From: Casp-actino8 sp039800005
Lineage (GTDB): Bacteria; Actinomycetota; Acidimicrobiia; Acidimicrobiales; Ilumatobacteraceae
Reading direction: 5' to 3'
Assembly: GCA_039800005.1 (NCBI GenBank)
Contig: JBDLRN010000014.1
Location: forward strand, 33,552-97,551
Length of the DNA stretch: 64,000 nucleotides
Shown: positions 8,237 to 16,830 of the stretch, in pieces
Layout of the letters: each line of letters opens with the position of its first letter
How positions within the stretch are numbered: the first letter of the stretch is position 1
Notes under the pieces: generated by a model
Seen by the model: only the letters and a program-made list of their open reading frames with translations
What the model was told of the DNA's origin: nothing
Database searches by the model: none
Translations under genes and position numbers: made by a program

Positions 8237-9334
8237 GTGACGCGTTCCTGGTCCTGGCCCGTCCTCGCGGCGACGATCGCACTGGGCGCGTGCGGGGGTG
8301 GAGAATCCTCGGTCGACACGGTCGTCGCCGCCACGACCGTCGCACCCACCACGACCGTCGCACCAGCCACCACCGTCGCCCCGGCCACGACCACCACCAC
8401 GGAGGCCGCGCCGGTTCCGACCGCTCCGCTCACCGGCGCTCCGGTCGACGACGTGGCCACCCTCGACCGACCAGCCCTCATCGTGAAGATCGACAACGCG
8501 CCCGGCGCCTGGCCCCAGACCGGGCTCAATCAGGCCGACATCGTCTACGAGGAGAACGTCGAAGGTTGGACCCGGTTCGCCGCCGTGTTCCATTCACAAG
8601 GTTCCGATCCGGTCGGGCCGGTGCGCTCGGGCCGCACTCAGGACATCAGCCTCGGAACGAGCCTCGATCGACCTTTGCTCGTGTGGAGTGGCGGAAACGC
8701 CACCGTGACCAGTCTCATCAACAAGTCCGAACTCGTGAACATGAGCGTTTCGGCTGCCGGACCGAACGGCGGCTATTACCGTTCGTCGGACTCTCGGGCG
8801 CCGCACAACCTGTTCACGCGCACGTCCAGCATCTGGGCCCTCGACGAAGGTCGCGGCGGACGACCTGAACCACAGTTCGAGTATCTCGCCCCCGGCGAGT
8901 CGGTCGCGGGTGCGGCGGTGACCGGCGTCAAGTTGCGCATGGACGGCAGCATGCGCGCGTCCTGGGAATGGAACGAAGCCGGCGGAGTGTTCGACCGCAC
9001 ACACGACCGTGACCCGCATCTGCTGGCCGACGGCACCCAGGTCTCGGCTCACAACGTGTTGATCCTCGAGTGCGACTACAAGACGAGCGTGGCCGACAGT
9101 CGGAGCCCAGAAGCCCAGACCACCGGAAGCGGTCGCGCCTGGATCTTCACCGGCGGACGATTGATCGAGGGCACCTGGACGCGTGCCGATCAACTGTCCC
9201 CGTGGACCTTCACGACCGAGGCCGGCGAGGCCATCGCTCTGACTCCAGGACGTACCTGGGTGTCGCTCATCCGGGAAGGTCAAGCCGTCGTCGTCCCGGC
9301 CGGTCAGGCCGTTTCCGACGTCGACTGGCCCTGA
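8237..9334 (+). CDS. DUF3048 family lipoprotein
   Basis: The GTG-started 365-residue protein has a signal peptide ending in the lipobox LGAC (Cys19), a low-complexity Thr/Val/Ala/Pro linker (about 29-60, repeated TTVAP units), then two DUF3048 domains with ALIVKIDNAPGAWPQTGLNQAD, GPVRSGRTQD and SAHNVLILEC. It is the YerB-like family of envelope lipoproteins with no firmly known activity. It should be anchored to the outer face of the membrane. The gene follows htpX by one base and closes the pimA operon. Confidence 0.87.
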   Translation: MTRSWSWPVLAATIALGACGGGESSVDTVVAATTVAPTTTVAPATTVAPATTTTTEAAPVPTAPLTGAPVDDVATLDRPALIVKIDNAPGAWPQTGLNQADIVYEENVEGWTRFAAVFHSQGSDPVGPVRSGRTQDISLGTSLDRPLLVWSGGNATVTSLINKSELVNMSVSAAGPNGGYYRSSDSRAPHNLFTRTSSIWALDEGRGGRPEPQFEYLAPGESVAGAAVTGVKLRMDGSMRASWEWNEAGGVFDRTHDRDPHLLADGTQVSAHNVLILECDYKTSVADSRSPEAQTTGSGRAWIFTGGRLIEGTWTRADQLSPWTFTTEAGEAIALTPGRTWVSLIREGQAVVVPAGQAVSDVDWP

Positions 9335-9342
9335 CTCACCGT

Positions 9343-9348
9343 TAGCCT
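9343..9348 (+). promoter_or_regulatory. -10 element TAGCCT, pdxS operon
   Basis: TAGCCT is followed by 7 bases and ATG 9356. A TCGACT lies 16 bases upstream as a possible -35. Predicted leaderless start. Confidence 0.6.
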
Positions 9349-9355
9349 GTCTTCC

Positions 9356-10246
9356 ATGACAGGGTCGCAATCATCCACCGGAACCTTTCCGGTCAAGCGT
9401 GGTCTGGCCGAGATGCTCAAGGGTGGCGTCATCATGGACGTGGTCACACCCGAGCAGGCCAAGGTCGCCGAAGACGCCGGTGCCTGCGCCGTGATGGCTC
9501 TCGAGCGAGTCCCGGCCGACATCCGTCGCGACGGTGGTGTGGCGCGCATGAGCGACCCCGACATGATCGACGGCATCCAAGCGGCGGTGTCGATCCCGGT
9601 GATGGCCAAGGCGCGTATCGGACACTTCGTCGAGGCGCAGATCCTGCAGGCGTTGGGCGTCGACTTCGTCGACGAGAGCGAGGTCCTCACTCCGGCCGAC
9701 GAGGCTCATCACATCGACAAGTTCAAGTTCACGGTTCCCTTCGTGTGCGGTGCCACCAATCTGGGTGAGGCTTTGCGTCGCATCTCCGAGGGCGCGGCCA
9801 TGATCCGGTCCAAGGGCGAAGCCGGTACGGGCAACGTCGTCGAGGCGGTGCGACATCTTCGTTCGATCATCGGCGACATTCGTCGCATCGGAACCGCCGA
9901 TTCGGCCGAGCTCTTCGACTGGGCCAAGCGCCTTCAGGCGCCTCTGCCCCTCGTGCAGGAGATCGCCGAGACCGGCCGCCTGCCGGTTCCGATCTTCTGC
10001 GCCGGCGGACTGGCCACGCCGGCCGATGCCGCGCTCGCCATGCAACTCGGAGCCGAAGCCGTGTTCGTCGGCTCGGGAATTTTCAAGAGTGACAATCCGG
10101 CCAAGCGCGCTCGCGCCATCGTCGAGGCCACCACGCACTTCGAGGACGCCGACATCTTGGTGAAGGTCAGTCGCGATCTCGGTGCCCCCATGACCGGTAT
10201 CGGCATGGACGAGGTCAATCAGCGCTACGCCGAACGCGGTTGGTGA
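9356..10246 (+). CDS. pdxS: Pyridoxal 5'-phosphate synthase lyase subunit PdxS
   Basis: The 296-residue protein builds PLP from ribose 5-phosphate, glyceraldehyde 3-phosphate and ammonia in the DXP-independent pathway. Seen are GGVIMDVVTPEQA (Asp28), Lys85 in PVMAKARIGH and Lys153 in RSKGEAGTGN, the two lysines that carry the covalent intermediates, and the phosphate-binding FCAGGLATPADA and FVGSGIF. Length is standard. pdxT follows 21 bases downstream, and the two proteins form the 12+12 complex. Confidence 0.98.
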   Translation: MTGSQSSTGTFPVKRGLAEMLKGGVIMDVVTPEQAKVAEDAGACAVMALERVPADIRRDGGVARMSDPDMIDGIQAAVSIPVMAKARIGHFVEAQILQALGVDFVDESEVLTPADEAHHIDKFKFTVPFVCGATNLGEALRRISEGAAMIRSKGEAGTGNVVEAVRHLRSIIGDIRRIGTADSAELFDWAKRLQAPLPLVQEIAETGRLPVPIFCAGGLATPADAALAMQLGAEAVFVGSGIFKSDNPAKRARAIVEATTHFEDADILVKVSRDLGAPMTGIGMDEVNQRYAERGW

Positions 10247-10267
10247 TGAGTTCCGGGAGGCCGCCAG

Positions 10268-10864
10268 GTGGACGCGCGCATCGGTGTCCTTGCCGTCCAG
10301 GGGGCCTTCGCCACTCATCGTGACGCGTTGGACGACCTCGGTGTCGACGTCGTCCTCGTTCGTCGCCCCGAACATCTCGTCGACCTCGACGGTCTGGTGT
10401 TTCCCGGCGGAGAGAGCACCACGATGAGCAATCTCGTGCAGTCGTCCGGCTTGCACGACCCGTTGCGGGAGGCGGTGGCGACCGGAATGCCCATGTTCGG
10501 CACGTGTGCCGGAATGATCCTGCTCGCCGAACGTATCGAGGACGGTCGCGTCGACCAGATCCATCTGGACGCCATTCCCATGACGGTGCGGCGCAACGCC
10601 TACGGCCGCCAGATCGACTCCTTCGAGACCGATCTCGACGTGGTCGGTCTCGACGGTCCGTTCCACACCGTGTTCATTCGCGCTCCGCTCGTGGTCGAGA
10701 TCGCTCCCGACGTGGAGGTCCTCGCCCGGCATCACGGCGAACCCGTGCTGATCCGCCACGGTGCACGCCTGGCGAGTTCGTTCCATCCCGAGCTCACCGC
10801 CGATCGCCGCATTCACCGTCTCTTTCTCGAACAGGTTCTCGACTCCACTCACATCACGAGGTGA
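10268..10864 (+). CDS. pdxT: Pyridoxal 5'-phosphate synthase glutaminase subunit PdxT
   Basis: The GTG-started 198-residue class I glutaminase supplies ammonia to PdxS. The triad is visible: Cys80 in GTCAGM, and His173 and Glu175 in SFHPE. GVLAVQGAFATHRD and FPGGEST are also typical. The gene sits directly after pdxS and three bases before yebC. Confidence 0.97.
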   Translation: MDARIGVLAVQGAFATHRDALDDLGVDVVLVRRPEHLVDLDGLVFPGGESTTMSNLVQSSGLHDPLREAVATGMPMFGTCAGMILLAERIEDGRVDQIHLDAIPMTVRRNAYGRQIDSFETDLDVVGLDGPFHTVFIRAPLVVEIAPDVEVLARHHGEPVLIRHGARLASSFHPELTADRRIHRLFLEQVLDSTHITR

Positions 10865-10867
10865 CTC

Positions 10868-11617
10868 ATGTCCGGCCACTCCAAATGGGCGACCATCAAA
10901 CACAAGAAGGGTGCCGCCGACAAGGCGCGCGGGAAGCTCTTCGCCAAGATCGCGCGACAAATCGAAGTCGCCTCGCGTGAGGGCGGACCAGATACGGCCT
11001 CCAATGCCACGTTGCGAACCGTCGTGCAGAAGGCCAAGGCGGCCCAGATGACCAACGACGCGATCGATCGGGCGATCAAACGCGGGTCGGGCCAGAACGA
11101 CGGCGAATCGTACGAATCGATCGTCTACGAGGGTTATGCACCTGGCGGGGTGGCGCTCATGGTCGACACCCTCACCGACAATCGCAATCGAACCGGCGGC
11201 GAGATCCGGAACATCTTCAGCAAGTTGGGCGGTTCGATGGCCGAACCCGGCGCCGTCGGGTGGCAGTTCAGTCGTCGGGGAGTGGTGCTCGTGGGGTCCG
11301 GACCATCCGAGGACGAGGTCATGTTGGCCGCCCTCGAGGCAGGTGCCGACGACGTGTCCAGCGACGGCGACTCGTGGCGCGTCACGTGTGAGCCGTCGAT
11401 GGTGTTCGACGTGAAGGCCGCCGTCGAGGCGGCCGGCCTGAACGTGGTGTCGGCCGATTCGACCATGGTGTCGTCGACCACGATCGAAGTGACCGATCTC
11501 GAGACCGCTCGTAAGATCCTGAAGATCATGGAAGCACTCGAGGACAACGACGACGTGCAGGACGTCTACGCCAACTTCGACATCAGCGACGACATCATGG
11601 AAACGGCGGTCAACTGA
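10868..11617 (+). CDS. yebC: YebC/PmpR (TACO1) family protein
   Basis: The 249-residue protein opens with the invariant MSGHSKWATIKHKKGAADKA and carries the family core SYESIVYEGYAPGGVA. YebC proteins were annotated as transcription regulators. Recent work on the family supports a role at the ribosome, relieving stalls at proline-rich stretches. In actinobacteria yebC commonly precedes ruvC, as here with one gene in between. It is co-transcribed with pdxST. Confidence 0.95.
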   Translation: MSGHSKWATIKHKKGAADKARGKLFAKIARQIEVASREGGPDTASNATLRTVVQKAKAAQMTNDAIDRAIKRGSGQNDGESYESIVYEGYAPGGVALMVDTLTDNRNRTGGEIRNIFSKLGGSMAEPGAVGWQFSRRGVVLVGSGPSEDEVMLAALEAGADDVSSDGDSWRVTCEPSMVFDVKAAVEAAGLNVVSADSTMVSSTTIEVTDLETARKILKIMEALEDNDDVQDVYANFDISDDIMETAVN

Positions 11618-11618
11618 C

Positions 11619-12071
11619 ATGGCTCTCTCGGTCGGCGATGCCGCACCCGATTTCGACCTTCCCGGCACCGGTGGTCGCAACCATCGACTCTCCGACCACC
11701 GCGGACACAACGTGGTCGTCGTCTTCTATCCCGGCGACGAGACACCGGTCTGCACGCGACAACTGAACGCGTACAACGACGAGTTGGCCCAGTTCGACGC
11801 TCTCGACGCCACCGTCCTCGCCATCTCGGCCCAGGACGTGTCGAGTCATGAGCAGTTCTCCGGCAAGCACGGTTTCGCCTTCCCGTTGTTGGCCGACGTC
11901 GACAAGTCGGTCGCGGCGGCCTACGGAGTACTCGGCCCGCTCGGATTCGTCCGCCGCAGCATCGTGATCGTCGACAAGGAGGGGATCGTGCGCTACGTGC
12001 ATCGGGCCCTGGCCGGCCTGACCTATCGATCGGTCGACGAACTCACCGAGGCCCTCGGTCGCCTGCGCTGA
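11619..12071 (+). CDS. Peroxiredoxin, Bcp/AhpE-like, single cysteine
   Basis: The 150-residue thioredoxin-fold protein has the peroxidatic motif PxxxTxxC (Pro38, Thr42, Cys45 in PGDETPVC). Cys45 is the only cysteine in the protein, so it lacks the resolving cysteine present in many Bcp enzymes and should act as a 1-Cys peroxiredoxin needing an external thiol. Mycothiol/mycoredoxin would be the natural partner in an actinobacterium, but that is inference. It reduces hydroperoxides in the cytoplasm. It starts one base after the yebC stop. Confidence 0.9.
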   Translation: MALSVGDAAPDFDLPGTGGRNHRLSDHRGHNVVVVFYPGDETPVCTRQLNAYNDELAQFDALDATVLAISAQDVSSHEQFSGKHGFAFPLLADVDKSVAAAYGVLGPLGFVRRSIVIVDKEGIVRYVHRALAGLTYRSVDELTEALGRLR

Positions 12072-12117
12072 CACGGGAGGTCACCGCCGATTCACGGCAC
12101 GCTTCATGCGCTCGGGG

Positions 12118-12123
12118 TAGGAT
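12118..12123 (+). promoter_or_regulatory. -10 element TAGGAT, ruvC operon
   Basis: TAGGAT is followed by 7 bases and ATG 12131. Predicted leaderless start of ruvCAB-queA-tgt. Confidence 0.6.
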
Positions 12124-12130
12124 CGTACGC

Positions 12131-12658
12131 ATGTTCGTAGCGACCGGACCGGTCCTCGGGATCGATCCCGGGCTCACCCGATGCGGGTACGCCGTGATCG
12201 GGACCAGCCCGAACGGGGCTCCCGAGGCCCGCTCACTCGGTGTGATTCGCACGCCGGTGCACGACGATCTGGCCCGGCGTCTGGCGGCATTGCAGACGGA
12301 AATCGACTCGCTCCTCGACGAGTTCGCGCCGTCGGCGGTGGCGATCGAGCGGGTGTTCTTCCAGGTCAACGTTCGCACGGCCATGAGTGTGGGGCAGGCG
12401 AGTGGTGTGGTGCTGGCCGCGGTCGCCCGGCGCGGCGTCCCGGTCGAGCAGTACACCCCGACTCAGGTGAAATCGTCCGTCGCCGGCGACGGCGCCGCCG
12501 ACAAGTCCCAGGTGCAGAAGATGGTCCAGATGCGCCTGCGTCTCTCGCGCCCGCCGTCACCGGCCGATGCGGCCGACGCGGCGGCCATCGCCCTGTGCCA
12601 CCTCGCGTCGGCACCTCTGCAGCAACGTCTGCACGCAGCCACGGGACGGCGGCCGTGA
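12131..12658 (+). CDS. ruvC: Crossover junction endodeoxyribonuclease RuvC
   Basis: The 175-residue RNase H-fold nuclease resolves Holliday junctions with RuvAB. Visible are GIDPGLTRCGYAVIG (catalytic Asp12), AIERVFF with the catalytic Glu, and the C-terminal DAADAAAIALCH carrying the DxxD acidic pair. It is followed by ruvA with a GTGA overlap (12655-12658). The start at 12131 is supported by the TAGGAT box 7 bases upstream. Confidence 0.97.
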   Translation: MFVATGPVLGIDPGLTRCGYAVIGTSPNGAPEARSLGVIRTPVHDDLARRLAALQTEIDSLLDEFAPSAVAIERVFFQVNVRTAMSVGQASGVVLAAVARRGVPVEQYTPTQVKSSVAGDGAADKSQVQKMVQMRLRLSRPPSPADAADAAAIALCHLASAPLQQRLHAATGRRP

Positions 12659-13245
12659 TCGGTTCGTTGCGCGGCACCGTTCTCGAACGCCATCCCGAGG
12701 GGTGGGTCCTGTTGGAAGTAGGAGGGGTGGGCTACGTCGTGCACGTGTCGCCGCGGGCGCTCGCCGAACTCGAGCCGTCGTCGTCGGCGTTCCTTCACGT
12801 GCATCATCACTTCCGTGAGGACGACCAGACGTTGTACGCCTTCTTCACGCGCGAGGAACGCCAGACCTTCCAGAACCTGATCGCCGCCCACGGAGTCGGG
12901 CCGTCGCTCGCCATGGCGATCCTGTCGACGCACAGTCCGGTGGCGTTGCTCGACATCGTCGCCAACGCCGATGTGGCATCCCTCACTCTCGTTCCCGGAG
13001 TGGGCAAGAAGACCGCCGAACGTCTTCTCGTCGAACTGAAAGGTCGACTCGATCTGCCCACGATCGAGCGAACCGGCGACAGCACTCGACTCGCCGACGT
13101 ACGCGAGGCCCTGCTCGGCCTCGGCTACACCGACACCGAGATTCGCGACGTGTTACGCGAACTTCCCGACGACCTTCGTGCATCGACCGACTCCGAGGCG
13201 TTGCTACGCGTGGCGCTGTCCAACCTGGGGGCCCGTCGTGCGTGA
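12655..13245 (+). CDS. ruvA: Holliday junction branch migration protein RuvA
   Basis: The GTG at 12655 overlaps the ruvC stop. It gives the expected N-terminus IGSLRGTVLER of the OB-fold domain. Two helix-hairpin-helix motifs follow (AAHGVGPSLAMAIL and LVPGVGKKTAERLL), then a linker and the C-terminal domain that contacts RuvB. RuvA tetramers clamp the four-way junction. The 196-residue length is normal. ruvB begins inside the last codons. Confidence 0.97.
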   Translation: MIGSLRGTVLERHPEGWVLLEVGGVGYVVHVSPRALAELEPSSSAFLHVHHHFREDDQTLYAFFTREERQTFQNLIAAHGVGPSLAMAILSTHSPVALLDIVANADVASLTLVPGVGKKTAERLLVELKGRLDLPTIERTGDSTRLADVREALLGLGYTDTEIRDVLRELPDDLRASTDSEALLRVALSNLGARRA

Positions 13246-14251
13246 GGAATTCCTCGATCCACACGAGTCCGTCGACGAGGTCGACGACGCCGGCTTGCGC
13301 CCGCGACGTCTCGACGAATTCGTCGGCCAACGCGAACTTCGCGGCAAGTTGTCGATCGTGCTCGAAGCGGCACGTCGGCGCGGCGAGGCGGTCGATCACC
13401 TGTTGTTCGCCGGACCTCCCGGTCTCGGAAAGACGACGCTCTCGGTCATCATCGCCGCCGAGATGGGAACTCGCCTGCACGTCACGTCCGGCCCGGCTCT
13501 CGAACGGGCCGGCGACCTGGCGGCCATCCTCACCAAACTCGAGACCGGTGACGTCTTGTTCATCGACGAGATCCATCGCTTGAGCCGCACCGTCGAGGAG
13601 ATCCTCTATCCGGCCATGGAGGACTTCCAGATCGACATCGTCGTGGGCAAGGGTCCGGCGGCCTCGAGTATTCGCCTCACGTTGCCCCGCTTCACCCTGG
13701 TCGGAGCGACCACACGCACCGGCATGATCACCGGTCCACTGCGCGATCGTTTCGGATTGGTCGCTCGGCTCGACTACTACGACGACGCCGAGCTGACGGC
13801 TATCGTGACCCGGGCCGCCGACATTCTCGGCATCGCCGTCACCTCTGACGGGGCTCACGAGATCGCCCGTCGGAGCCGGGGAACACCGCGTATCGCCAAT
13901 CGTCTGCTGCGTCGCGTTCGGGATTTCGCACAGGTGAACGGACACGATGTGGTCGACGGAGCGGTCGCCGACGACGGTCTGGCCGTGTTCGGCGTCGACG
14001 GAGCGGGACTCGACAAAGTCGACCGACAGATCCTGTCCCACATCTGCCAGCAGTTCTCGGGCGGCCCGGTGGGACTGTCGACCTTGGCGATCGCGATCGG
14101 CGAACAAACCGAGACGGTCGAGGACGTGTACGAGCCGTTCTTGATCCAACAGGGTCTGATCGCGCGGACACCTCGGGGTCGTGTCGCACTCCCGGCGGCG
14201 TGGCATCACCTCGGTCTGCAGCCACCCGACACTCCCGTCCGCCTCCTCTGA
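13238..14251 (+). CDS. ruvB: Holliday junction branch migration ATPase RuvB
   Basis: The GTG at 13238 overlaps ruvA by 8 bases and gives the expected N-terminus leading to LRPRRLDEFVGQ. The AAA+ motor has Walker A GPPGLGKT (59-66), Walker B LFIDEIHR, the sensor GATTRTG and arginine-finger region GPLRDRFG. A C-terminal winged-helix follows. It forms hexamers that pump DNA through the RuvA-bound junction. At 337 residues it is full length. Confidence 0.98.
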   Translation: MREEFLDPHESVDEVDDAGLRPRRLDEFVGQRELRGKLSIVLEAARRRGEAVDHLLFAGPPGLGKTTLSVIIAAEMGTRLHVTSGPALERAGDLAAILTKLETGDVLFIDEIHRLSRTVEEILYPAMEDFQIDIVVGKGPAASSIRLTLPRFTLVGATTRTGMITGPLRDRFGLVARLDYYDDAELTAIVTRAADILGIAVTSDGAHEIARRSRGTPRIANRLLRRVRDFAQVNGHDVVDGAVADDGLAVFGVDGAGLDKVDRQILSHICQQFSGGPVGLSTLAIAIGEQTETVEDVYEPFLIQQGLIARTPRGRVALPAAWHHLGLQPPDTPVRLL

Positions 14252-14263
14252 TCGACCGTCGTC

Positions 14264-15271
14264 ATGAGACTGTCCGATTTCGACTACCACCTTCCACCCG
14301 AACGCATCGCCCAGACACCGTGCGAACCGCGAGATGCGGCACGGCTTCTCGTCGATCGCGGCGATGGACATCCCGAGCATCGCCGTGTCGCCGATCTTCC
14401 CGATCTGCTGCGAGCCGGGGATCTGCTCGTGCTCAACGACACACGTGTGCTGCCAGCGCGAGTCCACTTGACGCGGCGTACCGGTGGGCACGTCGAGATT
14501 CTGGTTCTCGAACCGATCGACGAACGACGTTGGACGGCGCTCGTTCGACCGGGCGGCAAACTCCGCGCCGGAGAGATCCTGTTCGACGCCCACGATCGCG
14601 ACGTGGTCGTCTTCCACGGAAGATCCGAGGATCCGAATTCCTTCGTCGTCGAATTCCTGGGCGACCGGTCGGTCGAAAGCGTCCTGGACGAACTCGGAGA
14701 GATGCCGCTTCCTCCGTACATCACGACGCGCCTCGAGCGAACCGATCGGTACCAGACGGTGTATTCGCGCCGGGCCGCATCGGCGGCCGCACCCACCGCC
14801 GGACTCCACTTCACACCTGAACTCTTCGGTCGACTGCGCGAACGGAGAATCGACATCGCCCACGTCGAACTGGTCGTGGGTCTCGACACGTTCCGTCCGG
14901 TGCAGGTCGAGGATCCCCGCGAGCACGTGATGCACTCCGAGTCGTATCACGTCGATGCGGCCACCATGGACCGCATCGTGACCGCCGAGCGAGTCGTGGC
15001 CGTGGGCACCACGAGTGTGCGAACCATCGAATCGGCTCTGTCGACCGGGCGGTTGAGCGGTCGCACCGATCTGTTCGTCCACGAGGGATTCCCTTGGCGT
15101 CGCGTCGACGTCATGATGACCAACTTCCATCTGCCGAGAACGACCCTCCTCATGATGATCGACGCTTTCGTCGGTCCGCGTTGGCGTCGTCTGTACGATG
15201 AAGCACTCGCCGCCGAGTATCGATTCCTGTCGTTCGGTGACGCCATGCTCCTCGATCGCCACGCCACCTGA
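14264..15271 (+). CDS. queA: S-adenosylmethionine:tRNA ribosyltransferase-isomerase QueA
   Basis: The 335-residue enzyme converts preQ1 in tRNA to epoxyqueuosine using the ribosyl moiety of SAM. Family signatures MRLSDFDYHLPPERIAQ, LLVLNDTRVLPARV, APTAGLHFTPEL and TSVRTIES are all present. It follows ruvB by 12 bases and overlaps tgt by one base, giving a queuosine pair within the ruv operon. Confidence 0.96.
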   Translation: MRLSDFDYHLPPERIAQTPCEPRDAARLLVDRGDGHPEHRRVADLPDLLRAGDLLVLNDTRVLPARVHLTRRTGGHVEILVLEPIDERRWTALVRPGGKLRAGEILFDAHDRDVVVFHGRSEDPNSFVVEFLGDRSVESVLDELGEMPLPPYITTRLERTDRYQTVYSRRAASAAAPTAGLHFTPELFGRLRERRIDIAHVELVVGLDTFRPVQVEDPREHVMHSESYHVDAATMDRIVTAERVVAVGTTSVRTIESALSTGRLSGRTDLFVHEGFPWRRVDVMMTNFHLPRTTLLMMIDAFVGPRWRRLYDEALAAEYRFLSFGDAMLLDRHAT

Positions 15272-16368
15272 TGCATCCCGTCGTCTTCACCGAGATCGCC
15301 CGCGACGGTTCGGCGCGCACCGGAATCGCGGCGACTGCACGTGGCACGTACACGACCCCGTGCTTCATGCCGGTGGGAACTCGCGGCGCGATCAAGTATC
15401 TGAGCGCGGCCGACTACGAAGCGCTCGGCGCCCAGATCGTGCTCGGCAACACCTACCACCTGATGCTGCGGCCCGGTGCCGACACCGTGGCGCACTTCGG
15501 CGGCCTGGGTCGATTCGCCGGCTGGAACGGCCTCACCCTCACCGACTCGGGTGGCTTTCAGATCTTCTCCCTCGAACCGAAGGTCGACGACGACGGGGCC
15601 ACGTTCACGAGCACCTACGACGGCAGCCGTCATCGCTTCACTCCCGAACTGGCGGTCGAGACCCAGGAGAAATTGGGAGCCGACATCCAGATGGTTCTCG
15701 ATGTGTGTCCACCCCTTCCGTCGGCCGATCACGTGGTGCGCCTCGCCGTCGATCGCACCCACGCCTGGGCTTCTCGGGCTCGGGTGGCTCACCGTCGTCC
15801 CGATCAATCGTTGTTCGGGATCGTGCAAGGTGGTGTCGATCCGGCTTTGCGTCGTGAGAGCGCGCTCACCGTGGCCGAACTCGACTTCGACGGTTACGGC
15901 ATCGGAGGGCTGTCGGTCGGGGAGACCCGAGCCGAGATGCTCCCGGCTCTTGCCGCCGCCCTCGAACATCTGCCACAGGATCGTCCCCGGTATCTGATGG
16001 GGGTCGGGGATCCGGCCTCCCTCGTGGAGGCGGTCGGACTGGGTGTCGACCAGTTCGACTGCGTGATGCAGACCCGACTCGGGCGCCACGGCACCGCCAT
16101 GACCTCGACCGGACGCGTCCAGGTCAAGAACGCCCGCCACGCTCGATCCGAGGAGCCGATCGACGGTGCCTGCCCGTGTGACGTGTGCCGGCGGCACAGT
16201 CTCGGATACCTGCGGCACCTCTTCCAGGTGAACGAGCCCACCGCCTCCCGTCTGGTGTCGTGGCACAACATCGCCTGGACCTTCCACCTCGTGGATGGCA
16301 TGCGACAGGCCATCCACGACGGTCGGTTCGACACCTTCCGACGCCGCATCCTCGACGTATGGGGTTGA
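15271..16368 (+). CDS. tgt: tRNA-guanine transglycosylase Tgt
   Basis: The 365-residue TIM-barrel enzyme swaps guanine 34 for preQ1 in GUN-anticodon tRNAs, the step before QueA. Seen are TDSGGFQ (Asp92, general acid/base), nucleophile Asp263 in DQFDCV, and the zinc site Cys301, Cys303, Cys306 and His332. The base-recognition segment reads LDVC (143-145) where the common bacterial form is DEC. Aspartate and cysteine are kept but the glutamate is valine, a mild deviation. preQ1 synthesis genes are not in the window. Confidence 0.96.
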   Translation: MHPVVFTEIARDGSARTGIAATARGTYTTPCFMPVGTRGAIKYLSAADYEALGAQIVLGNTYHLMLRPGADTVAHFGGLGRFAGWNGLTLTDSGGFQIFSLEPKVDDDGATFTSTYDGSRHRFTPELAVETQEKLGADIQMVLDVCPPLPSADHVVRLAVDRTHAWASRARVAHRRPDQSLFGIVQGGVDPALRRESALTVAELDFDGYGIGGLSVGETRAEMLPALAAALEHLPQDRPRYLMGVGDPASLVEAVGLGVDQFDCVMQTRLGRHGTAMTSTGRVQVKNARHARSEEPIDGACPCDVCRRHSLGYLRHLFQVNEPTASRLVSWHNIAWTFHLVDGMRQAIHDGRFDTFRRRILDVWG

Positions 16369-16421
16369 CGAGTTCGGCCCGGGATACCGGGCGATCACCC
16401 TGGCTCGACGGGCGAGGGGAG

Positions 16422-16427
16422 TAGCAT
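16422..16427 (+). promoter_or_regulatory. -10 element TAGCAT, yajC-secDF
   Basis: TAGCAT lies about 35 bases before ATG 16462, leaving a leader of roughly 28 bases that contains GGAGA as a ribosome-binding site. This contrasts with the leaderless starts around it. Confidence 0.45.
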
Positions 16428-16461
16428 CTCCGAGGTCGTTTCCCCCGTTCGGAGAACTTTC

Positions 16462-16830
16462 ATGTCCCTCTTGTCGTACGTCCAGAGCACTGCGGATTCC
16501 GCCGAGAACACCGGCGGGAGTTTCGTCTTCACGCTCGTCTTCTTCGGCCTCATCGGCGCCGCCATGTACTTCCTGATGATCCGTCCCCAGCGTCGGCGCA
16601 TGCGCCAGACGTCCGACCTCCAGCGGTCGATCACGGAAGGCGACGAGATCCTGACCACGTCGGGGATGTACGGCTTCGTCACCGCCCTCGACGGCGACAC
16701 GGTGTGGCTCTCCATCGCCGACGACGTCGAGATCCGCATCTCGCGTGCTGCGGTCGCGCGCAAAGTCGCCGGAGACGAGACCGCCGAATCGTCTTCCGCG
16801 ACGGACGACGACGGCAGCGCCTCGTCATGA
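16462..16830 (+). CDS. yajC: Preprotein translocase subunit YajC
   Basis: The 122-residue protein has a single transmembrane helix (about 20-40, FTLVFFGLIGAAMYFLMIRPQ), the conserved RPQRRRMR turn, a small cytoplasmic domain with ITEGDEILTTSGMYG, and a Ser/Asp-rich tail. YajC associates with SecDF and the Sec translocon. It overlaps secD by ATGA (16827-16830). Confidence 0.95.
   Translation: MSLLSYVQSTADSAENTGGSFVFTLVFFGLIGAAMYFLMIRPQRRRMRQTSDLQRSITEGDEILTTSGMYGFVTALDGDTVWLSIADDVEIRISRAAVARKVAGDETAESSSATDDDGSASS

Noticed and set aside
8320..8420. Repeat-like stretch in the DUF3048 gene as a possible CRISPR or minisatellite
   Set aside because: It encodes TTVAP linker units of a lipoprotein in frame and has no spacer structure.
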